A DNA stretch of 64,000 nt, taken from positions 28,409-92,408 of the forward strand of contig CANGFT010000009.1 of the NCBI GenBank assembly GCA_947453205.1, written 5' to 3'. Position numbers and translations under genes: made by a program. Source of the DNA: Beijerinckiaceae bacterium. Lineage in GTDB: Bacteria > Pseudomonadota > Alphaproteobacteria > Rhizobiales > Beijerinckiaceae. Under the pieces are notes generated by a model that worked only from the letters and a program-made list of their open reading frames with translations, was not told where the DNA came from and ran no database searches. This document shows positions 37,505-46,498 of this stretch, in pieces; positions within the stretch are counted from its first letter, which is position 1, and every line of letters begins with the position of its first letter.

Positions 37505-38473
37505 TTATTCTGGCTGCAGGCCGATGTCCTGCACCACCCGTCCGAAGGCGTCATACTGCGCCTTGATGAAAGCCGCTGTTTCAGCGGTGGTTCCCGCGCC
37601 CGTCGTAAAGAAGCCGATCTCCCGCAGCTTGCCTGCGATCTCCGGCTGCTTCAGCACGCTGTCCATGGCGCGATTGAGCTGCTGCACAATGGGCTCAGGC
37701 GTGTTTCCAGGGGCGACGACGCTCATCCAGCCACTGAAGTCGAAACCGGGAAATGTCTCGGCGATGGGCGTGATGTCTTCATAGCCCGGCGCACGGGCTT
37801 TCGTGCTGATGGCGATTGGGATCAGCGACTTGTCCCTGACGAAGCCCGCTGCGGAGGGAATCGCGATGATGACGAGCTGCACACGCCCTGCAAGCGTGTC
37901 CTGAACGCCCTGCGGCATGTTGGTGTAGGGCACCATCTGAATGTCCGTGCCTGCAAGCTTGTTGATCCAGGCGGCGATGAGCCCGGAAAAATTGCGTGCG
38001 CCATCAGTGGCGATGCTGAGCTTGCCGGGATTGGCCTTGGCATAGGCGATGAGGTCGGGCAACGATTTGACGGGAAGACTGGGATGAGCCAGCAGAAGAA
38101 AGGGCCCGTCCGCCACCTTGCCCACGGGCGCGAAGTCTTTCTGCGGATCATAGGTCAGCGTCTTGAATGTGTGGGGATTGGTGACGAGCGCAGCGGCCGT
38201 CGCCCAGAACAGCGTATAGCCGTCAGGCGCGGCGCGCGCGACGGTCTGGGCGGCGATCATATTGGCGGCGCCAGGCTTGTTCTCCACCACGATGTTCTGG
38301 CCGATAACCTTCTCCACTGCGCCCATCACGAGCCGACACAGAATGTCCGGCGTGCCGCCCGCCGCCTGCGACACGATGATCTTGAGGGGTTGCGAGGGCC
38401 AGCTCTGCGCGAGGCTGGCGGTGGATGCGAAAGGCAGCGCGCCGAGCGCGCCCAGAACTTGGCGACGATCCAT
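37505..38473 (-). CDS. TctC/Bug-type periplasmic solute receptor, Tat-like signal
   Basis: This 322-residue classical Bug receptor has an N-terminus MDRRQVLGALGALPFA that resembles a twin-arginine signal. The mature part shows LKIIVSQAAGGTPDILCR, VVENKPGAANMIAA, and ARAAPDGYTL, the standard TctC pattern. It is co-transcribed with the CocE-type hydrolase downstream, and possibly with the molybdenum hydroxylase gene upstream, whose stop codon lies 61 bases before its start. Confidence 0.88.
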   Translation of the reverse strand: MDRRQVLGALGALPFASTASLAQSWPSQPLKIIVSQAAGGTPDILCRLVMGAVEKVIGQNIVVENKPGAANMIAAQTVARAAPDGYTLFWATAAALVTNPHTFKTLTYDPQKDFAPVGKVADGPFLLLAHPSLPVKSLPDLIAYAKANPGKLSIATDGARNFSGLIAAWINKLAGTDIQMVPYTNMPQGVQDTLAGRVQLVIIAIPSAAGFVRDKSLIPIAISTKARAPGYEDITPIAETFPGFDFSGWMSVVAPGNTPEPIVQQLNRAMDSVLKQPEIAGKLREIGFFTTGAGTTAETAAFIKAQYDAFGRVVQDIGLQPE

Positions 38474-38533
38474 GAGTTTCTCCCCCAGACTGAGAAATTC
38501 ATAGGATAAAACCCATCGTCCCGCAAATGCGGC

Positions 38534-40903
38534 TTAGGGTTTTGCGCTGACCGATCTCCCCTCCTGCATCGCCCGCCAGATGCGCTGGGGCGTGACGGGC
38601 ATCTCGAGATGCGTCACGCCATAGTCGCGCAGGGCGTCCACCGCCGCGTTCACCAGAACCGCGAGGGCGGGCGTCGTGCCGCCTTCGCCGCCTGCGCGTA
38701 TGCCCAGCGGATTGGTGGTGGCGGGGATTTCGCTGATGATGGTTTCATAGCGCGGCAGGGCGTGGGCGCGCGGCATGGCGTAGTCCATGAAGGAGCCCGC
38801 CAGCAACTGACCGGACTGCGCATCATAGGCGCAGATTTCGCTGAGGGCCTGGCCGAGCCCCTGGGTGATCGCCCCATGGGCCTGGCCGTGCAGAATGAGC
38901 GGATTGACGGCGCGGCCGACGTCATCGACGCCGACATAGTTCACGATCTCCATAGCGCCGGTTTCAGGGTCGATCTCGACCTCGCAGACATGGGCGCCGA
39001 AGGGAAAGCCTGCGGCTTGCGAGACTTCGTCGCATACCCCCGCAATGGGGCCGCGCAGGCCCTCAGGCAGCGAATCGTCCTCCCGCGCGGCGAGGGCGGC
39101 GAGTTCGAAAAGCCCGATCGATTCATTTGCGCCCTCGACGGAAAAGCGCCCACTCGCCAGCTTCAATCGCGCGCCGTCGACGCCGAGCGCATGGGCCGCG
39201 ATTCGCTGGGCGCGCTCGATCACCGCATCGGACGCCTTGCCGATGACGACGCCCGCAAGGCGCATGGAGCGGCCCGCATGCGAGCCGCCGCCCGCCGACA
39301 CCCGATCAGTGTCGCCTGTCACGAGGCGCACCTCGTCGAGGCCGACGCCGAAGGCGTGGGTGATGAGCTGGCCAAAGCTCGTCTCATGCCCCTGCCCGCT
39401 GGATAAGGTGCCGATGACGACCTCAATGACGCCTTCAGGCAGCACCGTGACCTCCGCCCGCTCGCGCGGAACGCCGCTGGCGATCTCGATATAATTGGCG
39501 ACGCCGATCCCGCGCAGGCGGCCACTCGCCGCAGCTTCCCTGCGACGCGCATCGAAGCCCGCCCAATCAGCCTCCTTCAGCGCGATGTCCATCACCCGCT
39601 CATAGGCGCCGCTGTCATAGGTGAGGCCCATGGCGTTTTGATAGGGCTGCGCGGCCTCGGGGATGAGGTTGCGCCTGCGCAGCGCCACGCGGTCAAAGCC
39701 GGTTTCGCGCGCGGCCAGATCAATCAGCCGCTCGATGATGAACATGGCCTCGGGGCGTCCCGAACTGCGATAGGAGTTGGTCGAAGGCGTGTTGGTGAAG
39801 ATCGCCTGCGCCTCCACATGGGCCGCAGGGATGCGATAGACGCTCGTCGCCAGCTCCACGCCCTTGTTCAGGGGGCCATAGCTCACGGATTGCGCGCCGA
39901 CATTGCTCCAGTTCCGGCCGCGCATGGCGAGGAAATTTCCCTGCGCATCGAGCGCCAGCTCCGCCTCGACCTCAAGATCGCGCCCGCCGTAATCGCTGAG
40001 GAAGGCCTCGCTGCGTTCGCAGGTCCATTTGACCGGACGCCCGACGCGCCTCGCCGCCCAGGAGATGATGGCGAATTCAGGATAGAAGGCGTTGCGCGTG
40101 CCGAAATTGCCGCCAACGTCTTTCGCGATGACGCGCACCTGCGCTTCGGGCACGCCAAGCACGGTGGAGAGTTCGCGCCGCTGGCGCACCACATTGCCGC
40201 TGCCGGCCTGCAGAATGTACCGCCCATCCTCATAGCTGGCGAGCGCCGCGCGCGGCTCCATGGGCACGCCTGTCACGCGCTGAATCCAGGTCTCGAGCCG
40301 CACCTTGTGCGCTGCCTTTTGAAAAAGCGCATCGGTGGCTGCGCGGTCGCCCGCCTCGGCGTCGAGCGCGATGTTCGAACTGGCCTGCGGATGAATCAGC
40401 GCAGCGCCGGGGTCGCGCGCCTGCGAGGCGCGGATGGAGAAGGGCAGAACGTCATAATCCACCACGATGGCTTCGGCCGCGCTTCTGGCCTGCGCGACAG
40501 TGTCGGCGATCACGACCGCGACGGGATCGCCCACATAGCGCGCGCGGTCCAATGGCAGGATATGATGCGCCGAGATGAAGATTTTTCCGCTTTTCGGCGT
40601 CAGATGCACATCGAGCGGGCCGCTTGGCATGGGGCCGTGCGGAATGGGCTTCAACCCATCAGCGAGCGCCTCCGCGCCGGTGAGCACGCTGATGACGCCC
40701 GCCATTGCGCGCGCCGCAGCGCTGTCGATCCCCTTGATGATCGCATGCGGGTGGGGCGAGCGCACCATCACAGCATATGATTGCCCCGGCGCATTCATGT
40801 CGTCGCTGAACCCCCCGCGGCCGGTCAACAGGCGCAGGTCTTCCTTGCGCTTGATGGCGTCGCCGATTTTCGCAGGTTCGGTCTGCGTCCACGAAGGTGT
40901 CAT
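38534..40903 (-). CDS. Molybdenum hydroxylase large subunit (xanthine dehydrogenase/CO dehydrogenase family)
   Basis: The 789-residue protein has the aldehyde oxidase/xanthine dehydrogenase a/b hammerhead (about 15-150) and molybdopterin-binding domain. GGNFGTRNAFYPE (about 265-277) and the conserved active-site loop YRSSGRPEA are present; CO dehydrogenase's CSFR loop is not. The catalytic glutamate is Glu740 in RAGGEGGTTP. It would hydroxylate an aromatic N-heterocycle or aldehyde. The usual FAD and 2Fe-2S subunits (CoxM/CoxS type) are not adjacent nor in the window. The ATG at 40903 follows a GGGAG site. Confidence 0.9.
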   Translation of the reverse strand: MTPSWTQTEPAKIGDAIKRKEDLRLLTGRGGFSDDMNAPGQSYAVMVRSPHPHAIIKGIDSAAARAMAGVISVLTGAEALADGLKPIPHGPMPSGPLDVHLTPKSGKIFISAHHILPLDRARYVGDPVAVVIADTVAQARSAAEAIVVDYDVLPFSIRASQARDPGAALIHPQASSNIALDAEAGDRAATDALFQKAAHKVRLETWIQRVTGVPMEPRAALASYEDGRYILQAGSGNVVRQRRELSTVLGVPEAQVRVIAKDVGGNFGTRNAFYPEFAIISWAARRVGRPVKWTCERSEAFLSDYGGRDLEVEAELALDAQGNFLAMRGRNWSNVGAQSVSYGPLNKGVELATSVYRIPAAHVEAQAIFTNTPSTNSYRSSGRPEAMFIIERLIDLAARETGFDRVALRRRNLIPEAAQPYQNAMGLTYDSGAYERVMDIALKEADWAGFDARRREAAASGRLRGIGVANYIEIASGVPRERAEVTVLPEGVIEVVIGTLSSGQGHETSFGQLITHAFGVGLDEVRLVTGDTDRVSAGGGSHAGRSMRLAGVVIGKASDAVIERAQRIAAHALGVDGARLKLASGRFSVEGANESIGLFELAALAAREDDSLPEGLRGPIAGVCDEVSQAAGFPFGAHVCEVEIDPETGAMEIVNYVGVDDVGRAVNPLILHGQAHGAITQGLGQALSEICAYDAQSGQLLAGSFMDYAMPRAHALPRYETIISEIPATTNPLGIRAGGEGGTTPALAVLVNAAVDALRDYGVTHLEMPVTPQRIWRAMQEGRSVSAKP

Positions 40904-41114
40904 CGCCTGCTGCTCCCTTGCGCGGTTTCGCGTTCGTTCTGTTTATCGCGATGAATTTTTAGTGCCGCCGGATGGGTGGGTCAAGCAAGCGCGGGTTGCA
41001 AGACGGCGGAGCCCTCTGTAGCATCGCCCCCAATGACGCGCGGTTTAAGACACAGCAAGGGCGTCGCCCTGGCGGTCGCGTCAATGGCCGTGCGGCGATC
41101 CAGGGGAGAGAAAA
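40904..41114. promoter_or_regulatory. Divergent promoter region
   Basis: A gap of 211 bases between the molybdenum hydroxylase gene (minus) and the enoyl-CoA hydratase-like gene (plus). The segment around 40940-40962 is AT-rich. No gene is seen. Confidence 0.35.
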
Positions 41115-41846
41115 ATGAGCGACGCCATTCTGACCATGGCGGATGGTCCCATTCTGCGCATAACCCTCAATCGCCCCGAGGTCGGCAATGGCGCGACGGA
41201 TGAGATGGCGGCGGAGCTCGCGCGCCTTCTGCTCGATGCGGGCGATCACTACCGGCTCGTTGTGCTGCGCGGCGCGGGTGCGGATTTCTGCACCGGCCGC
41301 GACGCCGGGCGCACGCGCGTCGCCGCCCCCGAGGCGCTGCAGCGGCGCCGCTCGACCGAAGTGATCTTCGATTGCTACGGCGCCTTCCGCAAGACGCCCA
41401 TCCCCATCGTCTGCCTCGTGCAGGGCCGCGCGCTCGGCTTTGGCTGCGCGATGGCGGCGCTGGCCGACATCACCATCGCCACCGAAGACGCGCGCTTCCA
41501 GGTTCCCGAAATGGCCCATCGCATCATGCCGACCATGGTCATGTCGTCGCTCATCGACCGGCTGCCGCGCAAGGCGGTTTCGCATCTGGTCTACACGTCG
41601 CAGATCATCGGCCCTGAACGCGCGCTCGCCTTCGGCATTGTCGGCGACATCGTCCCGCGCGATGAGGCGGAGGCGGCGCTGGAGCGCGTCTGTCAGTCCA
41701 TTCTGAATGCGCCAGAACCGGCGACGCTTGGCGTGAAGGAATATCTGAAGACCGCGATGCAGATGGATGTGCAGGGCGCGGTCGATTTCGCGCGCAACCT
41801 GCATGCGACGATCAACTCGTCATCGGAAATGAAGCGGACATCCTGA
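41115..41846 (+). CDS. Enoyl-CoA hydratase/isomerase (crotonase) family protein
   Basis: The 243-residue crotonase-fold protein begins at ATG 41115 after AGGGGAGAG. The CoA/oxyanion segments are LRGAGADFCTGRD (about 51-63) and VQGRALGFGCAMAALAD (102-118). One of the two hydratase glutamates is kept (Glu132 in FQVPEM), but the position of the other (Glu144 of rat hydratase) is Ala112. The protein is therefore more likely an isomerase, lyase or thioesterase-type crotonase than a standard hydratase. First gene of an operon with a Bug receptor and a UbiD decarboxylase. Confidence 0.88.
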   Translation: MSDAILTMADGPILRITLNRPEVGNGATDEMAAELARLLLDAGDHYRLVVLRGAGADFCTGRDAGRTRVAAPEALQRRRSTEVIFDCYGAFRKTPIPIVCLVQGRALGFGCAMAALADITIATEDARFQVPEMAHRIMPTMVMSSLIDRLPRKAVSHLVYTSQIIGPERALAFGIVGDIVPRDEAEAALERVCQSILNAPEPATLGVKEYLKTAMQMDVQGAVDFARNLHATINSSSEMKRTS

Positions 41847-41857
41847 GGGAGGGTCGA

Positions 41858-42889
41858 ATGGGTTTCGTCAAGGCCAGCCTGCATATGGCCGCGGCTTTGC
41901 TGGGCGTCTGCGGCGCAGGCGCCGCCATGGCGCAGAGCGGCGCCGATTTCTACAAAGGCAAGACGCTGACGATCATCACCAGCACCGGCGCGGGCGGCCC
42001 CTATGACATGGTGGCCCGGCTCGTGGGCAAGTTCATGACGAAGCACCTGCCCGGCCAACCCGCCAATGTCGTGCAGAACATGCCGGGCGCAGGCCATGTG
42101 CTGGCGACCAATTACATGTTCAATCAGGCCGCGAAGGATGGAACGGTCATAGCCGTCGTCGCCAACTCCATTCCCCTGCATCAACTCATCGATGGCAAGG
42201 GCGTGCGCTATGACGCGCGCAAGTTCAACTGGATCGGCTCGACGGGCATCGCCAATCTCGCCACAGTGGCCTGGCATACGTCGGGGGTGAAGAGCATCGC
42301 GGATGTCATGGACAAAGAGCTCGTCACGGGGGCGACCGGAACGGGCTCCGGCACCTATCTTTATCCAACCGTGATGAACATGGTGCTGGGCACCAAGTTC
42401 AAGCTGGTCATGGGCTACAAAAGCACCGCCGAGCTCGACATCGCCATGGAGCGCGGCGAGGTCGCTGCGCGTAGCGGCGGCAGCATCGTGGGCATGATGC
42501 AGGAGCATCCCGACTGGTTCTCATCAAAGAAGGTGGCCGTCCTGGCGCAGGTCGGCGATCGTCGCGAAAAGTCTTTGCCGGATGTGCCGCTGATGGCCGA
42601 GCTTGCGCGCAACGACGAGCAGCGCATGTTGCTCAAGCTCGTCTCCTCGCCGGTCGCGCTCGGCCGCCCCTTCATGACGGGGCCCGGCGTTCCCGCTGAT
42701 CGCGTGGACATGTTGCGCAAGGCCTTCAGCGCCTCCATGAGCGATCCCGATTTTCTGGAGGAGGCCGAGAAGATGCAGCTCGACCTCAATCCGCTCAGCG
42801 GCGCACGGGTGGCGGAGATCGTCGAGGAAAGCCTTGCGACGCCTCCCGATCTCGTGGAGAAGGTCCGCGCGGCGCTGGCGACGCAGTAA
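41858..42889 (+). CDS. Bug-type periplasmic solute receptor
   Basis: The 343-residue receptor has a signal peptide at about residues 1-25 (GAAMA-Q) and a strong GGGAGGG site before ATG 41858. Subtype pattern: DFYKGKTLTIITSTGAGG, YDMVARLVGKFM, HLPGQP, NMPGAGH. It sits between the crotonase and UbiD genes with 11- and 30-base gaps. The ligand may be the aromatic or unsaturated acid decarboxylated by the UbiD protein (inference). Confidence 0.88.
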   Translation: MGFVKASLHMAAALLGVCGAGAAMAQSGADFYKGKTLTIITSTGAGGPYDMVARLVGKFMTKHLPGQPANVVQNMPGAGHVLATNYMFNQAAKDGTVIAVVANSIPLHQLIDGKGVRYDARKFNWIGSTGIANLATVAWHTSGVKSIADVMDKELVTGATGTGSGTYLYPTVMNMVLGTKFKLVMGYKSTAELDIAMERGEVAARSGGSIVGMMQEHPDWFSSKKVAVLAQVGDRREKSLPDVPLMAELARNDEQRMLLKLVSSPVALGRPFMTGPGVPADRVDMLRKAFSASMSDPDFLEEAEKMQLDLNPLSGARVAEIVEESLATPPDLVEKVRAALATQ

Positions 42890-42919
42890 AACGACATTGA
42901 ACGGGTGGAGACGAGCCAG

Positions 42920-44530
42920 ATGAGCGGCACGGGCATGCAGGGCCATGAATTTGATTTCGAGAAATACCGCCTGCGGCGTTTCGTCGATCAACTGATCGCG
43001 CACGATGATGTGGTCGTTCACGAAGAGCCGGTGGCGCTCACGGCGCTTGGCTCCATCATCGAGAAGACGCCGAAAGCCGTGCTCTTCAAGCAGGCCGGGC
43101 CGGAGCGGCTGGAGCTCGCCGCCAAGGTCGCCGCCAGCCGCCAGCGGTTGATGCTCGCGCTCGACGCCACGCCCGCCACTGTTCATGAAAAGCTGCTGAC
43201 GCGCATCGCGACGCACCAGACGTCCGTGGAGATTCCCTCGCATGAGGCGCCCGTCCACGCGGTGCAGATCAGCGGCAAGGACGTTGATCTGACAAAGCTG
43301 CCCTTCTATCCCCAGCACGAATTCGACGGCAGTTGCTACATCAGTTCGGGCATTGATTACGTCATTGATCCCGTGTCGGGGCGCACCAATGTCGGCAGCC
43401 GCCGCCTCGCCCTGCGCAACCGCTATCAGGCGGGCACCAACGTCACCTCGCCTTCGGACCTCAAGCGCATCTATGAGGGCTGCGCCAAGCGGCGCGAGCG
43501 CCTGCCCATCAGCTTCACCATCGGCACGCATCCCCTCGATTTCCTCGCGGCGACCACGCGCCTGCAGGGCGATGAACATCACATGATCTCGCGGCTGCGT
43601 GGGGAATCCGCGCCATTCGTCAAGAGCCTCACGAACGACATTCTCGTGCCGGCCGATGCAGAGATCGTCATCGAAGGCTATCTTGATGAGCGCGGCTATT
43701 GCGAGCCCGAAGGGCCCTATGGCGAATATATGGGCTATTACGGCGCCATTCATATGGATCCCGTCTTCACCTGCACGGCCATCACCATGCGCCGGGACGT
43801 GATGCACCAGACCCTGCAGCATGGCTCCGCCTTCGTGCTCGACCAGACCGACGCCGCCTGCATGACGCAACTGCGCATCGAGGCGAACGCCATGCGGATC
43901 CTGAAAAACATCGTGCAGGAGCCCATCGCGGTCAGCTCGCGTTCACTGTCGGGCGGCTCTGGCCATCTGCGCATCTCCCTCAGGCAGCATCGCCATGGCG
44001 AGGCGCGCAACGCCATCCTCGGCATTTTCGCGGCCATGCCGCAGATCAAGCATGTCTATGTCTTCGACGAGGACATTGATCCTGCCGATGACGGCCAATG
44101 CGACTGGGCCTTCGGCACGCGCTTTCAGGCGGATGAGGACATCGTGCTCGTCACGGGCATGATGGGCAGGCCGATGGACCCCTCGCTCAATGGCAAGCGC
44201 ACCGGCGCCAAGGCCGGCTTTGACTGCACCATGCCCTTCGGACGCGCCAAGGCCATCGTTCTCACGCGCTGCGCGGCGAAAGAGTTTGGCGGCGCCGCGC
44301 GCTTCCAGACCGTCGAGCAGGCGCTGGAGTCAGCCCCGCATTACTACAGCCATCTCGTGGAGGCCGTGGGCAGCTCCGATGGGCGAGAAGTGGCGGTGGC
44401 GCTTGATGAGCTGCGCGCGCAAGGCCGTCTCGGCCGCGACAAGGACGGACGCTATCATCTGACCGAGGGAACGCCCGGCGAGACCGCAATCGTGGGCGAG
44501 CTCTATCACGATCCCAACAAGGGGATCTGA
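42920..44530 (+). CDS. UbiD family (prenylated-FMN) decarboxylase
   Basis: The 536-residue protein starts at ATG 42920 with GGAG nine bases upstream; a GTG at 42905 is an alternative. The UbiD signature is clear: an SRRLALRNR segment about 156-164 and EPEGPYGEYMGYY about 255-267, holding the two glutamates of the Glu-Arg-Glu network that works with prenylated FMN. UbiD enzymes reversibly decarboxylate aromatic or alpha,beta-unsaturated acids and need a UbiX prenyltransferase, which is not encoded in this window. The substrate is not predictable; phthaloyl-CoA decarboxylase belongs to this family. Confidence 0.92.
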   Translation: MSGTGMQGHEFDFEKYRLRRFVDQLIAHDDVVVHEEPVALTALGSIIEKTPKAVLFKQAGPERLELAAKVAASRQRLMLALDATPATVHEKLLTRIATHQTSVEIPSHEAPVHAVQISGKDVDLTKLPFYPQHEFDGSCYISSGIDYVIDPVSGRTNVGSRRLALRNRYQAGTNVTSPSDLKRIYEGCAKRRERLPISFTIGTHPLDFLAATTRLQGDEHHMISRLRGESAPFVKSLTNDILVPADAEIVIEGYLDERGYCEPEGPYGEYMGYYGAIHMDPVFTCTAITMRRDVMHQTLQHGSAFVLDQTDAACMTQLRIEANAMRILKNIVQEPIAVSSRSLSGGSGHLRISLRQHRHGEARNAILGIFAAMPQIKHVYVFDEDIDPADDGQCDWAFGTRFQADEDIVLVTGMMGRPMDPSLNGKRTGAKAGFDCTMPFGRAKAIVLTRCAAKEFGGAARFQTVEQALESAPHYYSHLVEAVGSSDGREVAVALDELRAQGRLGRDKDGRYHLTEGTPGETAIVGELYHDPNKGI

Positions 44531-44537
44531 GGCGAAG

Positions 44538-44562
44538 GCCCCGGCGCCATCTGGCCCGGGGC
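44538..44562. terminator. Strong hairpin between convergent UbiD and ABC receptor genes
   Basis: GCCCCGG (44538-44544) pairs with CCGGGGC (44556-44562) around an 11-base loop, in the 42-base gap between two convergent genes. There is no T run, so if it terminates transcription it does so for both strands with help from other factors. Confidence 0.4.
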
Positions 44563-44572
44563 GTCGCGATGC

Positions 44573-45568
44573 TTATTTCAGCGCCTCTTTCAGATAGCTC
44601 TCGTCAACATAGCGCGACATGTCCGAGAGCTCCTTGCGCGGCTCGCCCCATGTGCTGCGCAGGCGCAGCACGGTCTTCATGCCCTCGGGGTCGATGCGCA
44701 GGTCGCGGAACATGCCGAGCCTGGGATCGAGCAGCTTGGCGTAGGCAAGCTCCGCCTGCGGGCGCTCCATGCCGCGCATGTTCTTCACCAGCAGGCCGAT
44801 GGCCTCCTCACGGTTGGCGGGCGCCGTCAACCAGTCCATCGAATCCTTGAAGGCGCGGATGAAGGCGACGATCTCCTTGCGCTTGGCGGCGGCTGCGCCC
44901 CGGCGCGCGGAGCCCGAAATGCCCTGATAGGCGCCAAGCGCCTGCGAGGCGTCCTGCAAACGCACAAAGCCCTTGGCCTCGGCGGCTATGTCGAGCGGCG
45001 AGTTCAACAGGGTCGCATCCTGCTTGCCCTCGAGCAGGGCTTGCAAGCGCTGCGCCCCGCCACCGACCTTTTCCCATTTCACGTCAGCCACCGCTACACC
45101 GTGCTTGGCCATCGCATCATTCAGCACGAAGGCGAAGCCGGAGGTCATGGCGTCCACCGCGATGGTCTTGCCCTTGAGGTCTTCGAGGCTCTTGATCCCC
45201 GGCGCCGCCATGATCTGCAGCATGCCGGGATCGACGCCGAAGAGCACGACGAAATCGGAGGGACCGCCAAGATCGGCTTCGCCCTGACCCTCGTTATAGG
45301 CGATCATGTTGTCGGCGGCGGTGAGCGCGAGATCGAAGGCTCCAGCGAAGAGATCCTTCGCCATGGCGACGGAGCCCGGCGTGATCGTCAGGGTCGGCTC
45401 GACCCCGTGTTTGGCGAAATAGCCCTTCTCCTGCGCCACCCAGAAGGCCCAGTTGGAGGAGCCCGCGAAGGCCACGACCTTCAGGGGTTCGGCGCGGGCG
45501 CTCTGCATGGGCGCCGAAAGGGCGAGGCCAGCGAGAACGGCGGCTTGCAGGATGGCTGATTTGATCAT
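44573..45568 (-). CDS. ABC transporter substrate-binding protein, NMT1/SsuA type
   Basis: The 331-residue receptor from ATG 45568 is preceded by GGAGG; a GTG at 45580 is less likely. The signal peptide is about 26 residues (MQSARA-E). The N-domain shows WAFWVAQEKGYFAKHGVEPTL. It is the last gene of a NitT/Tau-type importer operon that also has a second, different receptor at its front end. Ligands of this class include sulfonates, nitrate, pyrimidines and aromatic acids such as phthalate. Confidence 0.88.
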   Translation of the reverse strand: MIKSAILQAAVLAGLALSAPMQSARAEPLKVVAFAGSSNWAFWVAQEKGYFAKHGVEPTLTITPGSVAMAKDLFAGAFDLALTAADNMIAYNEGQGEADLGGPSDFVVLFGVDPGMLQIMAAPGIKSLEDLKGKTIAVDAMTSGFAFVLNDAMAKHGVAVADVKWEKVGGGAQRLQALLEGKQDATLLNSPLDIAAEAKGFVRLQDASQALGAYQGISGSARRGAAAAKRKEIVAFIRAFKDSMDWLTAPANREEAIGLLVKNMRGMERPQAELAYAKLLDPRLGMFRDLRIDPEGMKTVLRLRSTWGEPRKELSDMSRYVDESYLKEALK

Positions 45569-45604
45569 GTTGTCCTCCACAGGGCCCTTCGGGCTCAGAT
45601 TGAT

Positions 45605-46489
45605 TCAACCCCGCTGCATGCCCCAGCGGCGCACGGTGCGGGCCTCGATGATGCGGAAGATGACCGCCTCGACCAGCAGGCCCACCGCCATCACCGACAG
45701 CAGCCCCGCGAAGACGGCGGCCGTGTCGAGCGTGTTGCGGTTCTCGAAAATATACCATCCAAGCCCGCCCTGCCCGGAGGATACGCCAAAGACCAGTTCG
45801 GCGGCGATCAGGGTGCGCCAGGCGAAGGCCCAGCCGATCTTGAGGCCCGCGAGAATGGCGGGGAAGGCGGCGGGAATGAGGATGCCCAGCACGAAGCGCA
45901 GGCCCTTGAGGCCGAAGGTGCGCCCGGCCATGCGCTGCGTCTCAGACACCGACAGAAAGCCCGAGTGCATGTTGAGCGCCACCGCCCAGAGCACGGAATG
46001 GACGATGACGAAGACGAGCGAAGGGCGACCCAGCCCGAACCACAGCAGCGCCAGCGGCAGAAGCGCGATGGCGGGCAGCGGGTTGAACATGGCTGTGAAG
46101 GTCGAGAGCAGATCCGTTCCCACCCGGCTCGTCACGGCCACAGTCGTCAGAAGGGCGGCGATCACGAGGCCGATGGCGTAGCCGATGATGAGCGTCTCCA
46201 GCGTCACCGCCATGCGCTTCGGGATCACGCCCGAGGCGATCCCCTCCTTCAGCGCGGTCATGGTGTCGAGGAAGGTGGGGAACGTGAGGGGGCTGTCGAG
46301 CCAGCGGCCATAGATCTCCCAGACCAGCGCAAGCCCGATGAGGATCAGGCCGCGCCGCACGGCCGCGTTCTCGAAGATCTTCTCGATGAAGGGCAAGGGC
46401 TTGGCCACATCGCCAAGGCCCACCGGCGCGGTCACAGTGAATTCGGCTTCGGGGCGGGCGGGCGGCGGGCTGCGCGTCATGGCGTTCAT
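45605..46489 (-). CDS. ABC transporter permease, SsuC/TauC type
   Basis: The 294-residue permease has about six membrane spans and the EAA loop region (AGRTFGLKGLRFVLGILIPAAFP about 188-210). The ATG at 46489 has GAGG upstream. It forms the membrane channel of the importer with the ATPase encoded just before it (nine-base gap) and the receptor after it. Confidence 0.92.
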   Translation of the reverse strand: MNAMTRSPPPARPEAEFTVTAPVGLGDVAKPLPFIEKIFENAAVRRGLILIGLALVWEIYGRWLDSPLTFPTFLDTMTALKEGIASGVIPKRMAVTLETLIIGYAIGLVIAALLTTVAVTSRVGTDLLSTFTAMFNPLPAIALLPLALLWFGLGRPSLVFVIVHSVLWAVALNMHSGFLSVSETQRMAGRTFGLKGLRFVLGILIPAAFPAILAGLKIGWAFAWRTLIAAELVFGVSSGQGGLGWYIFENRNTLDTAAVFAGLLSVMAVGLLVEAVIFRIIEARTVRRWGMQRG

Positions 46490-46498
46490 GTCTGATCC

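Noticed and set aside
38534..40903. Aerobic CO dehydrogenase large subunit (coxL)
   Set aside because: The form I CoxL active-site loop (CSFR) is absent; the loop reads YRSSGRPEA, and no coxM or coxS gene is adjacent.
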